Assembly (NCBI RefSeq): GCF_000373585.1
Contig: NZ_KB891879.1
Span: forward strand, 62,001-126,000
DNA from: Streptomyces sp. MspMP-M5
Lineage (GTDB): Bacteria; Actinomycetota; Actinomycetes; Streptomycetales; Streptomycetaceae
DNA: 64,000 nt
Reading direction: 5' to 3'
The stretch's first letter is position 1, and every line of letters begins with the position of its first letter. Positions 54,920 to 63,208 of this stretch are shown in pieces. Under the pieces are notes generated by a model that ran no database searches, was not told where the DNA came from, and was given only the letters and a program-made list of their open reading frames with translations. The translations under genes were made by a program, and so were the position numbers.

Positions 54920-55123
54920 GTGGGGCGTCCCTCCGTTCAGTGCCCGGTCCGCGCGCCCAGCAGCCGGTCGCCGGCTGTCGGCGTCCGGCGGCCGCGCGCA
55001 GGCCGGGGCCCGTCCCAGTTCCCTGTGTAGCCCGAACTCTGGTGCCCTGTACGGCAGTTGTGGAGGGTTGGCGTGAAACGGACGTACCGTGTGCGGGGAG
55101 GAACGCCCCGCTTCGGCGGCCCG

Positions 55124-55789
55124 CTACCCGCCCAGGCCCACGCCCAGGAAGCGCAGTACGGCCAGTACGCGCCGGTGGTCGCCCCCCGCCTTGGGCAGGT
55201 CGAGCTTGGCCAGGATGTTGTTGATGTGCTTGGCCACCGCGCTCTCGCTGACCACCAGTTGGGCGGCGATCCCGGCGTTGGAACGGCCCTCGGCCATCAG
55301 CGCCAGCACCTCGCGCTCGCGCTCGGTCAGCCGCTCCAGTGGGTCGCTGGGGCGGCGTACCAGCAGCTGCGCCACCACCTGCGGGTCCAGGGCCGTGCCG
55401 CCGGCCGCGACCCGGCGCAGCGCCTCGATGAACTCCTCGACGTCGGCGACCCGTTGCTTGAGGAGGTAGCCGACGCCGCTGGTGTTCGCCGCGAGGAGTT
55501 CGGCGGCGTAGCGTTCCTCGACGTACTGGGAGAGCATCAGGACGGCGGTGTCCGGCCACTGCTGCCGGATGACCAGTGCGGCCCGCACACCCTCGTCGGT
55601 GAAGCCGGGCGGCATGCGGACGTCGACGACGGCGATGTCCGGGCGGTGTTCCTCGACGGCGCGCAGCAGCCCGTCCGCGTCGCCGGACTCGGCCACCACC
55701 TCGAACCCGGCCGTTTCCAACACCTTGACCAACCCGATCCGGAGCAGAACGGAATCCTCGGCGATCACAGCGCGCTTGGCAGCGTGCAC
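55124..55789 (-). CDS. NarL/LuxR-family response regulator
   Basis: 221 residues. The receiver has Glu-Asp in VIAEDSVLLRIGL, phospho-acceptor Asp56 in AVVDVRMPPGFTDEG, a Ser in VLMLSQY and Lys in YLLKQRVADV. The C-terminal LuxR domain reads LERLTEREREVLALMAEGRS, AGIAAQLVVSESAVAKHINN. Its ATG 55789 lies inside the 3' end of the kinase gene (25-bp overlap), so both are co-translated. The targets are unknown. Confidence 0.93.
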   Translation of the reverse strand: MHAAKRAVIAEDSVLLRIGLVKVLETAGFEVVAESGDADGLLRAVEEHRPDIAVVDVRMPPGFTDEGVRAALVIRQQWPDTAVLMLSQYVEERYAAELLAANTSGVGYLLKQRVADVEEFIEALRRVAAGGTALDPQVVAQLLVRRPSDPLERLTEREREVLALMAEGRSNAGIAAQLVVSESAVAKHINNILAKLDLPKAGGDHRRVLAVLRFLGVGLGG

Positions 55790-57012
55790 GGCAACTCCAC
55801 GGTGACGACGGTCGGGCCCCCTGGGGGGCTGTCGATGGCGAGGGTGCCGTCCACCGAGGCCACGCGGTGTGCGAGCCCGGTCAGGCCGGTTCCCCCGGAG
55901 GGGTCGGCCCCTCCCCTGCCATCATCGGTGACCCGCACCCGCAGCGTGTCACCGGCCCGGACGACCGCCACCTCGGCGCGGCTCGCCCGGGCGTGCTTGG
56001 TGACGTTGGCGAGCGCTTCGGAGACCACGAAGTAGGCGACCGCCTCCACGGCGGGTGCGGCCCGTTCGGACACGTCGACGCTGACGTGGACGGGCAGCGG
56101 GGCGCGGGCGGCGATGCCGGAGAGCGCCGCGTCCAGTCCCCGGTCGTCCAGGACGTGCGGGTGCAGGCCGCGTACCAGGTGGTTGAGCTCCTCCAGGGCC
56201 TCCTTCGCCTCGCGGTGCGCGTCGTCGATGACGGCCCGGGCCTCGGGCGGCAGATCGGTGAGGGTGGCCCGGGCCAGGCCCAGGTTGACCGCCAGGGACA
56301 CCAGTCGCTGCTGGGCGCCGTCGTGCAGATCGCGTTCGATGCGGCGGCGTTCGGCGTCCGCGGCGGCCAGGGTCTCGGCCCGGCGCTCGGCCAGGTCCTC
56401 GACCCGCCGCTCCAACTCCTCGGCCCGGCTGGGCCCGAGCAGGCGCCGGGCGATGACCGACTCCGTCCGTATCAGGGCACCCGTCAGCCGCGGCAGGAAC
56501 GGCAGGACGACCAGCCCGACCACGGCCATCTTCCAGCCGTCGACATCGGACCACTGGACGAAGGCCCAGTGCCGCGGCAGCAACCAGTACCAGGCGTAGT
56601 ACGTGATGCCGCCGATAGTGCCCACCCACAGGCCGAGTGCGACAGCCTCCACGACGCCCAGCGCCGGGCCGGCGAGCTGGTGGTAGGCGAGCTGCCGCCA
56701 GTACGCGCCGGTGCGCAGCCGGCCCCAGGCCCGGCGGAGGTCGTTGGGTGCCTGGACGGGCGGGGTGCGCGGGATGCCGGTGTCCGCGTACGCCGCGAAC
56801 CGGCGGCGTTGGAGCCAGGTCACCGCCATCGCGCCCGCAACGGCGAAGATCAGCGGGACGACGGCGCCGGCGGGGGCGTAGACGACGGTGAGGCTGAACC
56901 ACACCCACAGCAGGAAGGCGGCACCGTGCAGCGGGACACCGGTGCACAGGAAGGCGGCCCGCGCTCGGGCACGGGCCAGGCGGCCTGGCGGCCACCGGTC
57001 GGATCGGGTCAT
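55765..57012 (-). CDS. DesK/NarX-type sensor histidine kinase
   Basis: 415 residues. Five or so hydrophobic segments lie in the first 180 residues (FLLWVWFSLTVVYAPAGAVV, GITYYAWYWLLP). The HisKA_3 domain has His230 in RRRIERDLHDGAQQRLVSLA. The ATPase domain ends with VTDDGRGGADPSGGTGLTGL. It has no extended extracytoplasmic domain, as is typical of DesK-like kinases that sense membrane state or small ligands. It is co-translated with the regulator that follows. Confidence 0.92.
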   Translation of the reverse strand: MTRSDRWPPGRLARARARAAFLCTGVPLHGAAFLLWVWFSLTVVYAPAGAVVPLIFAVAGAMAVTWLQRRRFAAYADTGIPRTPPVQAPNDLRRAWGRLRTGAYWRQLAYHQLAGPALGVVEAVALGLWVGTIGGITYYAWYWLLPRHWAFVQWSDVDGWKMAVVGLVVLPFLPRLTGALIRTESVIARRLLGPSRAEELERRVEDLAERRAETLAAADAERRRIERDLHDGAQQRLVSLAVNLGLARATLTDLPPEARAVIDDAHREAKEALEELNHLVRGLHPHVLDDRGLDAALSGIAARAPLPVHVSVDVSERAAPAVEAVAYFVVSEALANVTKHARASRAEVAVVRAGDTLRVRVTDDGRGGADPSGGTGLTGLAHRVASVDGTLAIDSPPGGPTVVTVELPCTLPSAL

Positions 57013-57190
57013 GGGTACGACGGTAAACGTCCAGGTCAGCCTGGGCTATCACGCCTGCTTCCGGAAGCGGGGTGTAGCTGGTGCCACCCCAAGTCGGACA
57101 GCGGTGTTACTGACTGGGAACGGTGGAGACCGGAGAGTTGACCACGAGCCCGACGGCCGGACTCGTGACCCCGGAAGGATCTCCGTCACC

Positions 57191-57766
57191 ATGGCCCTCG
57201 CCGCCTTCAACCCGCTTGTGGAAAAGGGTAGTTGTACCCGTCCAGGCGTCGGCCGTGACCGCGAGCCCGTACGACGGGCCGGCGGCGCGCACCGCTGGAC
57301 GGGCCGCGTCCTCATCGCCGCCGGCCTGGCCCTGCTCCCCTGGCTCGGCTACCTCGCCGGTACCCTGCCGCCCGCCGAGGCGGCCGCCTGGGTCGCCCTC
57401 GACACGCTGGAGGCCGCCGCGCTGCTCACCGCGGGCACCCGCCTGCTGCGCAGCGACCCCCGCCATCGCGCCCCCGCGGCCGTCGCGGCCGCCCTCCTCC
57501 TCGCCGACGCCTGCATCGACCTCGCCACCGCCGCCCCGGGCCCCGAACTGGCCGCCGCCACCGCCATGGCCCTCGCCGCGGAACTCCCGCTGACAGCCCT
57601 GTGCGTCGGGCTGGCGGTGCGTCGGGGGGGGTGTGCGGTCGGTGTGAGGGCCGCGCTGTTTTGGGTCCTTGGAGTGCTTGGGGTGCTTGGGCCGCCTCAA
57701 CTGTTTCGGGGTTCCGGCTGCTGCCACCGTCCACCACAGCCATGTCGTCTACGCTGTCGGTTTTGA
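57191..57766 (+). CDS. Small membrane protein of unknown function
   Basis: About 191 residues. Four hydrophobic segments are visible (WTGRVLIAAGLALLPWLGYL, WVALDTLEAAALLTAGTRLL, AAVAAALLLADACIDLATAA, TAMALAAELPLTALCVGLAV). The C-terminal 50 residues after a run of eight G bases (57624-57635) turn Gly/Cys/Arg-rich and lose codon bias. A frame change at that run would end the protein earlier, at about 143 residues, which is closer to family size. ATG 57191 follows GGAAGGATC. I do not recognise the family. Confidence 0.66.
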   Translation: MALAAFNPLVEKGSCTRPGVGRDREPVRRAGGAHRWTGRVLIAAGLALLPWLGYLAGTLPPAEAAAWVALDTLEAAALLTAGTRLLRSDPRHRAPAAVAAALLLADACIDLATAAPGPELAAATAMALAAELPLTALCVGLAVRRGGCAVGVRAALFWVLGVLGVLGPPQLFRGSGCCHRPPQPCRLRCRF

Positions 57767-57791
57767 CCCCACAGGCCACCGGAAAGAGAGC

Positions 57792-58133
57792 ATGCAGTTC
57801 CTGCTGATCGCGTACGACGCCAAGGACGAACACGCACCGCAGCGGCGACTGGCCGCCCGTGAACGCCACTTGGCCCAGGGCCCCGCGCTGATCGCCGAGG
57901 GCAAGGCGCTCTTCGGTACCGCGATCCTCGACGACGAGGGCCGGATGATCGGCTCCATGCTGGTGAGGGAATTCCCCACGCGCACGGACTTCGATGCCTG
58001 GCTGGAGACGGAGCCTTATGTGACGGACGGGGTGTGGGGCGATATCCAGGTCCAGCCGTGCCAGGCGGGGCCGTTGTTCCTGGAGGCGCTGGGGCGCGGT
58101 CTGCCTCTCAGGCTCGCGGACGGGCCGGGGTGA
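57792..58133 (+). CDS. YciI-family protein
   Basis: 113 residues. The ferredoxin-like fold carries the family signs MQFLLIAYDAKDEHAPQRRL, a His in ARERHLAQGPALIAEGKALF, then GSMLVREFPTRTDFDAWLET and DVWGDIQVQPCQ. Members act as small muconolactone-isomerase-like or dehydrochlorinase-like enzymes, mostly untested. GGAAAGAGAG precedes ATG 57792. Its 3' end overlaps the convergent membrane-protein gene by about 26 bp. Confidence 0.9.
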   Translation: MQFLLIAYDAKDEHAPQRRLAARERHLAQGPALIAEGKALFGTAILDDEGRMIGSMLVREFPTRTDFDAWLETEPYVTDGVWGDIQVQPCQAGPLFLEALGRGLPLRLADGPG

Positions 58134-58662
58134 CTGTGGGGCGGACGCTCCACCAGACGGAGGCCAGCAGCAACACGCCGGGGGCGATTCCGCTGGTGGT
58201 GGCGATGGCCGCCGTCGGGGCGCCGCAACCCGCCAGGATCAACCCGGCGAGGCCACAGACGGCCATCGCACCGCCGAGCATGCGCAGCGACGGCCGGTGC
58301 CAGACGGCCGCCAGGCCGAAGAAGTGGACTCCGACCACGAACGCGATCCAACCCACCGTCGCGCCTGGGGCGTGCAGTACGGAGTTGATGACCACCAACC
58401 CGGCCAGCAGCGCGGCGCCTTCGGCGGCCACCACCCACCAGTATCGCCGTCCGAAGCCGACGTTCGGGGCGGGCCCGTCGCCCGGCGCGACGGCGGTACC
58501 GCGCCGCCGAACGACCAGAAGCCCGAGGACGGCGGCTATCGCCAGCACCCGCAGGGGGATGCCGATGCCGGGCGGCAGGGAGCCCGCATTGACCTCGATG
58601 AAGACGGCTCCGAAGGCGCCACCGATGAGCCCGGCCACGTGATCGCGTGTCATGGCCGTCAT
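58108..58662 (-). CDS. Integral membrane protein of unknown function
   Basis: 184 residues with five or six hydrophobic segments (AGLIGGAFGAVFIEVNAGSL, LRVLAIAAVLGLLVVRRRGT, WWVVAAEGAALLAGLVVINS, VGWIAFVVGVHFFGLAAVWH, MLGGAMAVCGLAGLILAGCG). It resembles unassigned Streptomyces membrane proteins with a VGVHFFGLA motif in TM4. ATG 58662 lies behind CGAGGTG. It converges with the YciI gene and diverges from the cupin gene. Confidence 0.8.
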   Translation of the reverse strand: MTAMTRDHVAGLIGGAFGAVFIEVNAGSLPPGIGIPLRVLAIAAVLGLLVVRRRGTAVAPGDGPAPNVGFGRRYWWVVAAEGAALLAGLVVINSVLHAPGATVGWIAFVVGVHFFGLAAVWHRPSLRMLGGAMAVCGLAGLILAGCGAPTAAIATTSGIAPGVLLLASVWWSVRPTVTPARPRA

Positions 58663-58801
58663 CTTTGCACCTCGCTGAGCAGGCGGGACAGTCAGCAGGC
58701 TCGGCCTGCCAGGGCGTTTCCGTTGGCCATGCCCCGGTGTCATTGATCACGCGTTGGTGGCTCTCCCTACCCTCCTGCGCCGCACGGGCCACAATGCCCC
58801 C

Positions 58802-59296
58802 ATGACCGACAACCAGGCCCAGACCCCCGACCGTCCGCTGCTGCGCCGTCCCGAGGACGGTGAGCTGATAGACGTAGCCGGTGTCGCGCACTTCTTCCGG
58901 CTGACCGGCGACCACACCGACGGGCACTTCGCCTTCGAGGAGTTCAGCCTCGCCCCCGGCGTCATCGGCGCCAGGCCGCACGTACACGAGGGGCATGACG
59001 AGTACTTCTACGTTCTGGAGGGCGAGTTGACGCTCCATACCGGGGACGGTGAGGTGACGGCCGGCCCCGGCCATCTGCTGGCCGCGACGCGCGGGACCCC
59101 GCACGGCTTCCGCAATGCGGGTTCCGTCCCCGCACGCGCCCTGTGCCTCTACACGCCTGCCGGCTACGAGAACTACTTCCGGGACGTGCACGCCGCGGTG
59201 AGCGCCGGCGCCGAGGCAACCGACGAACTCCTCGCGGAATTCCGCAGCCGCTACCGGACCAGTTCCCACCCGGCCGCCCCGCCGAGCAAGCCATAA
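58802..59296 (+). CDS. Cupin-domain protein
   Basis: 164 residues with a single cupin barrel. Motif 1 is PHVHEGHDEYFYVLEGELTL (two His, one Glu) and motif 2 is GPGHLLAATRGTPHGFRNAG (one His), so four metal ligands are present. The C-terminal helices hold YENYFRDVHAAVSAGAE. Cupins of this size are mostly small oxygenases, isomerases or quercetinase-like enzymes. A LysR regulator gene starts 33 bp downstream on the same strand. Confidence 0.88.
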   Translation: MTDNQAQTPDRPLLRRPEDGELIDVAGVAHFFRLTGDHTDGHFAFEEFSLAPGVIGARPHVHEGHDEYFYVLEGELTLHTGDGEVTAGPGHLLAATRGTPHGFRNAGSVPARALCLYTPAGYENYFRDVHAAVSAGAEATDELLAEFRSRYRTSSHPAAPPSKP

Positions 59297-59329
59297 GCGA
59301 TCACTCCTCCTCACAAGAGATTGCGCCAG

Positions 59330-60277
59330 ATGAAGTCCGTCGATCTGAACCTCCTCATCGCTCTCGACGTCCTGCTGGAGGAGGGCAGCGTCACCGGAGC
59401 CGCGGAGCGGATGCGCACCTCGACACCCACCATGAGCCGGACCCTGGCCCGTTTGCGACGGGCCTTCGGCGACCCGCTACTGGTCCGCGCGGGCCGTCGG
59501 ATGGTGCCGACGCCCCGCGCGCTGGCGCTCCGTGACCAGGTGCGTTCCCTGGTCGAGCAGGCGACCGGGATGTTCCTGGAAACCGGGGCGCCGGACCTGG
59601 CCTCGCTGACCACGACCTTTACCGTGCAGGCCAACGACATGGTGATCGGGGCGCTCGCCCAGCCACTGCTGAGCACCGTCCACCGCCAGGCACCCAACGT
59701 CACGGTGCGGTTCGTGCCGGAGGACTCCGGCGACAGCGCCGCGAAGCTGCGCGAGGGCGTTCTCGACCTGGTGGTCGGCGTCGCCGACGCCACCTCCCCG
59801 GAGGTCAACAGCGAACGGCTCATCGTCGATCGGGTGCGGGCGGTGGTGCGCGGCGGCCACCCGCTGCTGCGCGGCGAGGTGACCCGCGAGCGGTTCGCCG
59901 CGGCCCAGCACCTCAGCGTCTCGCGGCGCGGCCGGCTCGCCGGGCCCATCGACGACCACCTCGCCGAGCACGGGCTGCACCGGAAGGTGGTGTCCGCCGT
60001 GCCGAGTTGGGCCGCCTCCTGGCACATGGTCGTGCAGAGCGATCTGGTGGGGCTGGCCGCCGAGAAGCTGAGCCGCCAGGCCGTCTCCCTCTTCGACCTG
60101 CGCACCGTGCGCATTCCGCTGCCACTCCCCCCGATCGTCATCGCCCAGTCCTGGCACGCCCGGCACCAGGCCGACCCCACCCATGCCTGGTTCCGGCTCT
60201 GCGTCCGCAGCGTCTTCGAAAGCTGGGACGCCGACGACCAGACCACCAGGGCATACGACCCCGGCGCACCAGCCTGA
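59330..60277 (+). CDS. LysR-family transcriptional regulator (NodD/SyrM branch)
   Basis: 315 residues. The HTH reads LNLLIALDVLLEEGSVTGAA, ERMRTSTPTMSRTLARLRRA. The start MKSVDLNLLI and FGDPLLVRAGRRMVPTPRA place it in the NodD/PcpR-like branch. The effector domain includes VTVRFVPEDSGDSAAKLREG and LVVGVADATSPEV. ATG 59330 starts the conserved N-terminus. It lies just behind the cupin gene, and the FAD monooxygenase gene starts about 290 bp downstream, so it may control one or both; this is inference from position. Confidence 0.9.
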   Translation: MKSVDLNLLIALDVLLEEGSVTGAAERMRTSTPTMSRTLARLRRAFGDPLLVRAGRRMVPTPRALALRDQVRSLVEQATGMFLETGAPDLASLTTTFTVQANDMVIGALAQPLLSTVHRQAPNVTVRFVPEDSGDSAAKLREGVLDLVVGVADATSPEVNSERLIVDRVRAVVRGGHPLLRGEVTRERFAAAQHLSVSRRGRLAGPIDDHLAEHGLHRKVVSAVPSWAASWHMVVQSDLVGLAAEKLSRQAVSLFDLRTVRIPLPLPPIVIAQSWHARHQADPTHAWFRLCVRSVFESWDADDQTTRAYDPGAPA

Positions 60278-60569
60278 GCAGTCGCCGACGAACGCCAACG
60301 GGCGCGCGCAGTCGGCAGCGGACGCCAGTCAACGCCAGTGGACGCCAACAGCCGTCGTCGGAGTCGGCGGGGGCCGCGTACTGGCACAGCCGACCCGTGG
60401 ATTGCCGCGAACGGCAACGATGCCTTATCAAAACTGCCCTTTGTGCGCGCCGGACTCACGGATACCGTGGAAATCGAACCTGCTTTATCGGCGAGCCACC
60501 GCATGTGGTGCGACACCGGGGTGAATTCCTCCTGCGCGGCTTCGAAATGGGAAACAAGAAGGGCAGCTG

Positions 60570-62066
60570 GTGCTGGACATGCGCAGCAACGATTACGACG
60601 TACTCATCGCCGGCGGCGGGCCGGTCGGGCTGATGCTCGCCTGTGAGCTGCGGATGTACGGGGTGTCCACGCTGGTCGTGGAGCGTCTCGCACCCGGGGC
60701 CGGCGAGCCGAGGACATTGACGATCCATGCCCGTACCCTGGAAATCATGGACCGTCGCGATCTGCTCTCGGATTTTGTCGCAGCCGAAGAGCGAACGGCC
60801 GGCCTGGACGATTACCGTCGTCGTTTGGAAAACACCTCCGCCCGGGGACACTTCGCCGGAATGTTCCTGCTCGGCCGGGGCACCGTCGCCACCGAACAGC
60901 CCCGCGAGCTGTTGCTGCCGCGCGCGACCATCGAGACCCTTCTCGCCCGGCGTGCGACCGGAACCGGGGCCGTCGTGCGTCACGGCGCCGAGGTCGTCGG
61001 GCTTGAGCAGAACGCCGACGGCGTGGCCGTCACGCTGGAGGACGCGCAGGGCAGCACGGTGATCCGGGCCGGCTTTGTGGTGGGGTGCGACGGGGGACGC
61101 AGCACCGTGCGCAGGCACGCCGGTATCGACTTCCCAGGCACCGAACCGCAGATGGTGAGTCGGATGGGACTGGGGTCGCTCACCGGTCCGGATCGCCTTC
61201 CCATGGGCTGGCATCGGAACGAACACGGCTGGTTCATGCGGATGCCGGACGGCCGAATCTCCACCGCCGAATGGGACCACGTTCCTCCTCAAGCGCCGGT
61301 CACTGACGAGGAGTTGGCCGAATCCGTCCGTCGCGTCACCGGCGAACGCATCCAGTTCGCCGACGTGCGCTTCGTCTCGCGGTTCACCGACAGCACCCGC
61401 CTGGCCGCGCAATACCGGGCCGGTCGCGTCCTGCTGGCCGGTGACGCGGCACATGTGCACTACCCCGCGGGCGGCCAGGGAGCCAACCTCGGCCTCCAGG
61501 ACGCGGTGAACCTGGGCTGGAAGCTCGCCGCCGCCTGCCAGGGCCGCCCTGGGCTGCTGGACACCTACGAAGCCGAGCGCCGGCCGATCGCCGAGCGCGT
61601 CCTGCTCAACACCCGTGCCCAGGCGGCGCTGATGCGCCCCGGACCCCAAGTCGACGCACTGCGCGCGCTGTTCGCCGAACTCATGGACTTCGAAGCGGTC
61701 AACGACTACCTGACCAAGGCCATTTACGGCACCGACGTCCACTACGGCGGCAGCGACGACCCACGCGTGGGCCACTTCGTCGCCGACCGACCCCTCAAGA
61801 CCCACTCCGGACCGACGCGCCTGGCAGAACTGCTCCGCGACGGACGCCCACTGCTGCTGGACCTCACGGACGCCTCCATGGCCGTACGCACCGCCCAACC
61901 CTGGACCGACCGCGTGCGAACCGTCGCCGCCCTGGACACCGACGCGGAGGCCGCCGCCCTTCTCATCCGCCCCGACGGCTACCTCGCCTGGGCCGGCGAG
62001 GCCCCCGTCCATGACGAGGACCTGCGCACCGCCTTGACTGACTGGTTCGGCCCGGCGCGCGCCTGA
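60570..62066 (+). CDS. FAD-dependent aromatic-ring monooxygenase (PgaE/RdmE-like)
   Basis: NADPH-dependent hydroxylation, probably of an aromatic or polyketide substrate. The 498 residues show the FAD motif DVLIAGGGPVGLMLACELRM, the DG motif VGCDGGRSTVRRHAG, and the GD motif VLLAGDAAHVHYPAGGQGAN, then LGLQDAVNLGWKLAA. The C-terminal thioredoxin-like domain (RVGHFVADRPLKTH) is present, as in PgaE, RdmE and related polyketide hydroxylases. GTG 60570 and an in-frame ATG at 60579 are both possible starts; AGAAGGG favours the GTG. No polyketide synthase gene is in the window. Confidence 0.92.
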   Translation: MLDMRSNDYDVLIAGGGPVGLMLACELRMYGVSTLVVERLAPGAGEPRTLTIHARTLEIMDRRDLLSDFVAAEERTAGLDDYRRRLENTSARGHFAGMFLLGRGTVATEQPRELLLPRATIETLLARRATGTGAVVRHGAEVVGLEQNADGVAVTLEDAQGSTVIRAGFVVGCDGGRSTVRRHAGIDFPGTEPQMVSRMGLGSLTGPDRLPMGWHRNEHGWFMRMPDGRISTAEWDHVPPQAPVTDEELAESVRRVTGERIQFADVRFVSRFTDSTRLAAQYRAGRVLLAGDAAHVHYPAGGQGANLGLQDAVNLGWKLAAACQGRPGLLDTYEAERRPIAERVLLNTRAQAALMRPGPQVDALRALFAELMDFEAVNDYLTKAIYGTDVHYGGSDDPRVGHFVADRPLKTHSGPTRLAELLRDGRPLLLDLTDASMAVRTAQPWTDRVRTVAALDTDAEAAALLIRPDGYLAWAGEAPVHDEDLRTALTDWFGPARA

Positions 62067-62313
62067 TCATCCTCGCCCGCCGGCCTGTCCGTTCGCCCAC
62101 CTGCCCGCCTGCCCGGACTCGCCCTCTCGGCCGGGCTCGGCTACACGGCGCCGGTCTGGCTCGGCGCGGCCTCCCCGCAACGCGACAACGCCTGGCCGCC
62201 GCCGGACTCCGGCCATCGAGGTCAGGCATGACCTCGCACAAACGGCCCGGTCTACCACGATCTTTCTACGACTGCGCTGTTCGGTCCGATCCAGGCATCA
62301 TCCGATCCAGGCA

Positions 62314-62904
62314 TCAGGGGTTCGGCCCGCGGCCGATGTCGCGGCGGTCGCCCGTGCCCGTCACACCGGGACCCGCGGTCGGCGGGTACTGAGGCCGCTC
62401 CCCGGCTGCTGCCTCCGGAGACCCGGACAGTCCACCGGCCGGTCGGGACGACTGCCTGGTGCGCGCGGCGAGCTGCCGGGTGTCCGTCCGTGCCAGGCTG
62501 CACATCGCCAGTCCCAGGCACAGTGCCAGGGCTCCGGTGATGACGTTGCTGATGATGGTGCGCGTGGTGGCAACACCGCCGGCCACCACCCACGGGGAGA
62601 TGATGGTCCACAGTCCGATCGCAGTGGCCGCCCATCCTCGGGCGTGGCTGCGCTCGAAGGCGGGCCCGAAGCCGCCGATCAACACGGCGTACGCAACGCC
62701 GGTGATCAGGTTCGTCACGGCCAATTTGGTCAGGCCGTTGAACCCGACGATCCAGGGCGAGGCGGCGAGATAGAGCCCGACGACGATGGCCAGGGCTTCC
62801 AAGCCCTGTGCCAGCGGCGTCACCGCTGCTCGTTCGTAGCGGGCGCGCAATTCGATGATGTCCGGGTGCGACTCCATACTCGGCACATTGGTGGGAGCGG
62901 TCAC
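62314..62904 (-). CDS. SPW-repeat membrane protein
   Basis: 196 residues. Two SPW repeats lie in the membrane part: VVGLYLAASPWIVGFNGLTK and LWTIISPWVVAGGV, within four hydrophobic segments. A Gly/Pro/Arg-rich hydrophilic tail follows. The family is of unknown function. GTG 62904 was chosen because AGGAGGTGGAG lies directly before it; the frame runs further to 63036. A CRP-like palindrome lies 119 bp upstream. Confidence 0.88.
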   Translation of the reverse strand: MTAPTNVPSMESHPDIIELRARYERAAVTPLAQGLEALAIVVGLYLAASPWIVGFNGLTKLAVTNLITGVAYAVLIGGFGPAFERSHARGWAATAIGLWTIISPWVVAGGVATTRTIISNVITGALALCLGLAMCSLARTDTRQLAARTRQSSRPAGGLSGSPEAAAGERPQYPPTAGPGVTGTGDRRDIGRGPNP

Positions 62905-63022
62905 CTGCTCCACCTCCTGATGACATGAGTGAGTTCTGCGTGGAGGAGTGAGTTCTGCGTGGAGTGAGTGCTGCGTGTCACCTCGGCCTCGTTCACCCTC
63001 TGTCCGACGGCGACGACGAACG

Positions 63023-63036
63023 GTGATCTCGATCAC
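63023..63036 (-). promoter_or_regulatory. CRP/FNR-like palindrome upstream of the SPW gene
   Basis: GTGATC-TC-GATCAC, a perfect dyad matching the GTGA-N6-TCAC core of CRP-family sites. It lies about 119 bp upstream of the SPW-repeat gene. Function is inferred from the pattern only. Confidence 0.5.
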
Positions 63037-63039
63037 GAA

Positions 63040-63075
63040 GGTGTCGAAGGCGTCGACGGTGTCGAAGGCGTCGGT
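63040..63075. repeat. 18-bp tandem repeat upstream of the SPW gene
   Basis: Two copies of GGTGTCGAAGGCGTCGA(C/G) lie side by side at 63040-63057 and 63058-63075, in a non-coding stretch next to the CRP-like palindrome. Confidence 0.7.
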
Positions 63076-63208
63076 GGCAACAATGGCGACGTTCAGTAGG
63101 GCGATTTCCGGACCGCGGTACTCCCAAGGTCGCCCTCTTCACAACTGTGATGCGGATCGGCCCCACCGGCAACACAGCGCTGACCTCCCACGTCACCGGC
63201 CGAATCCC

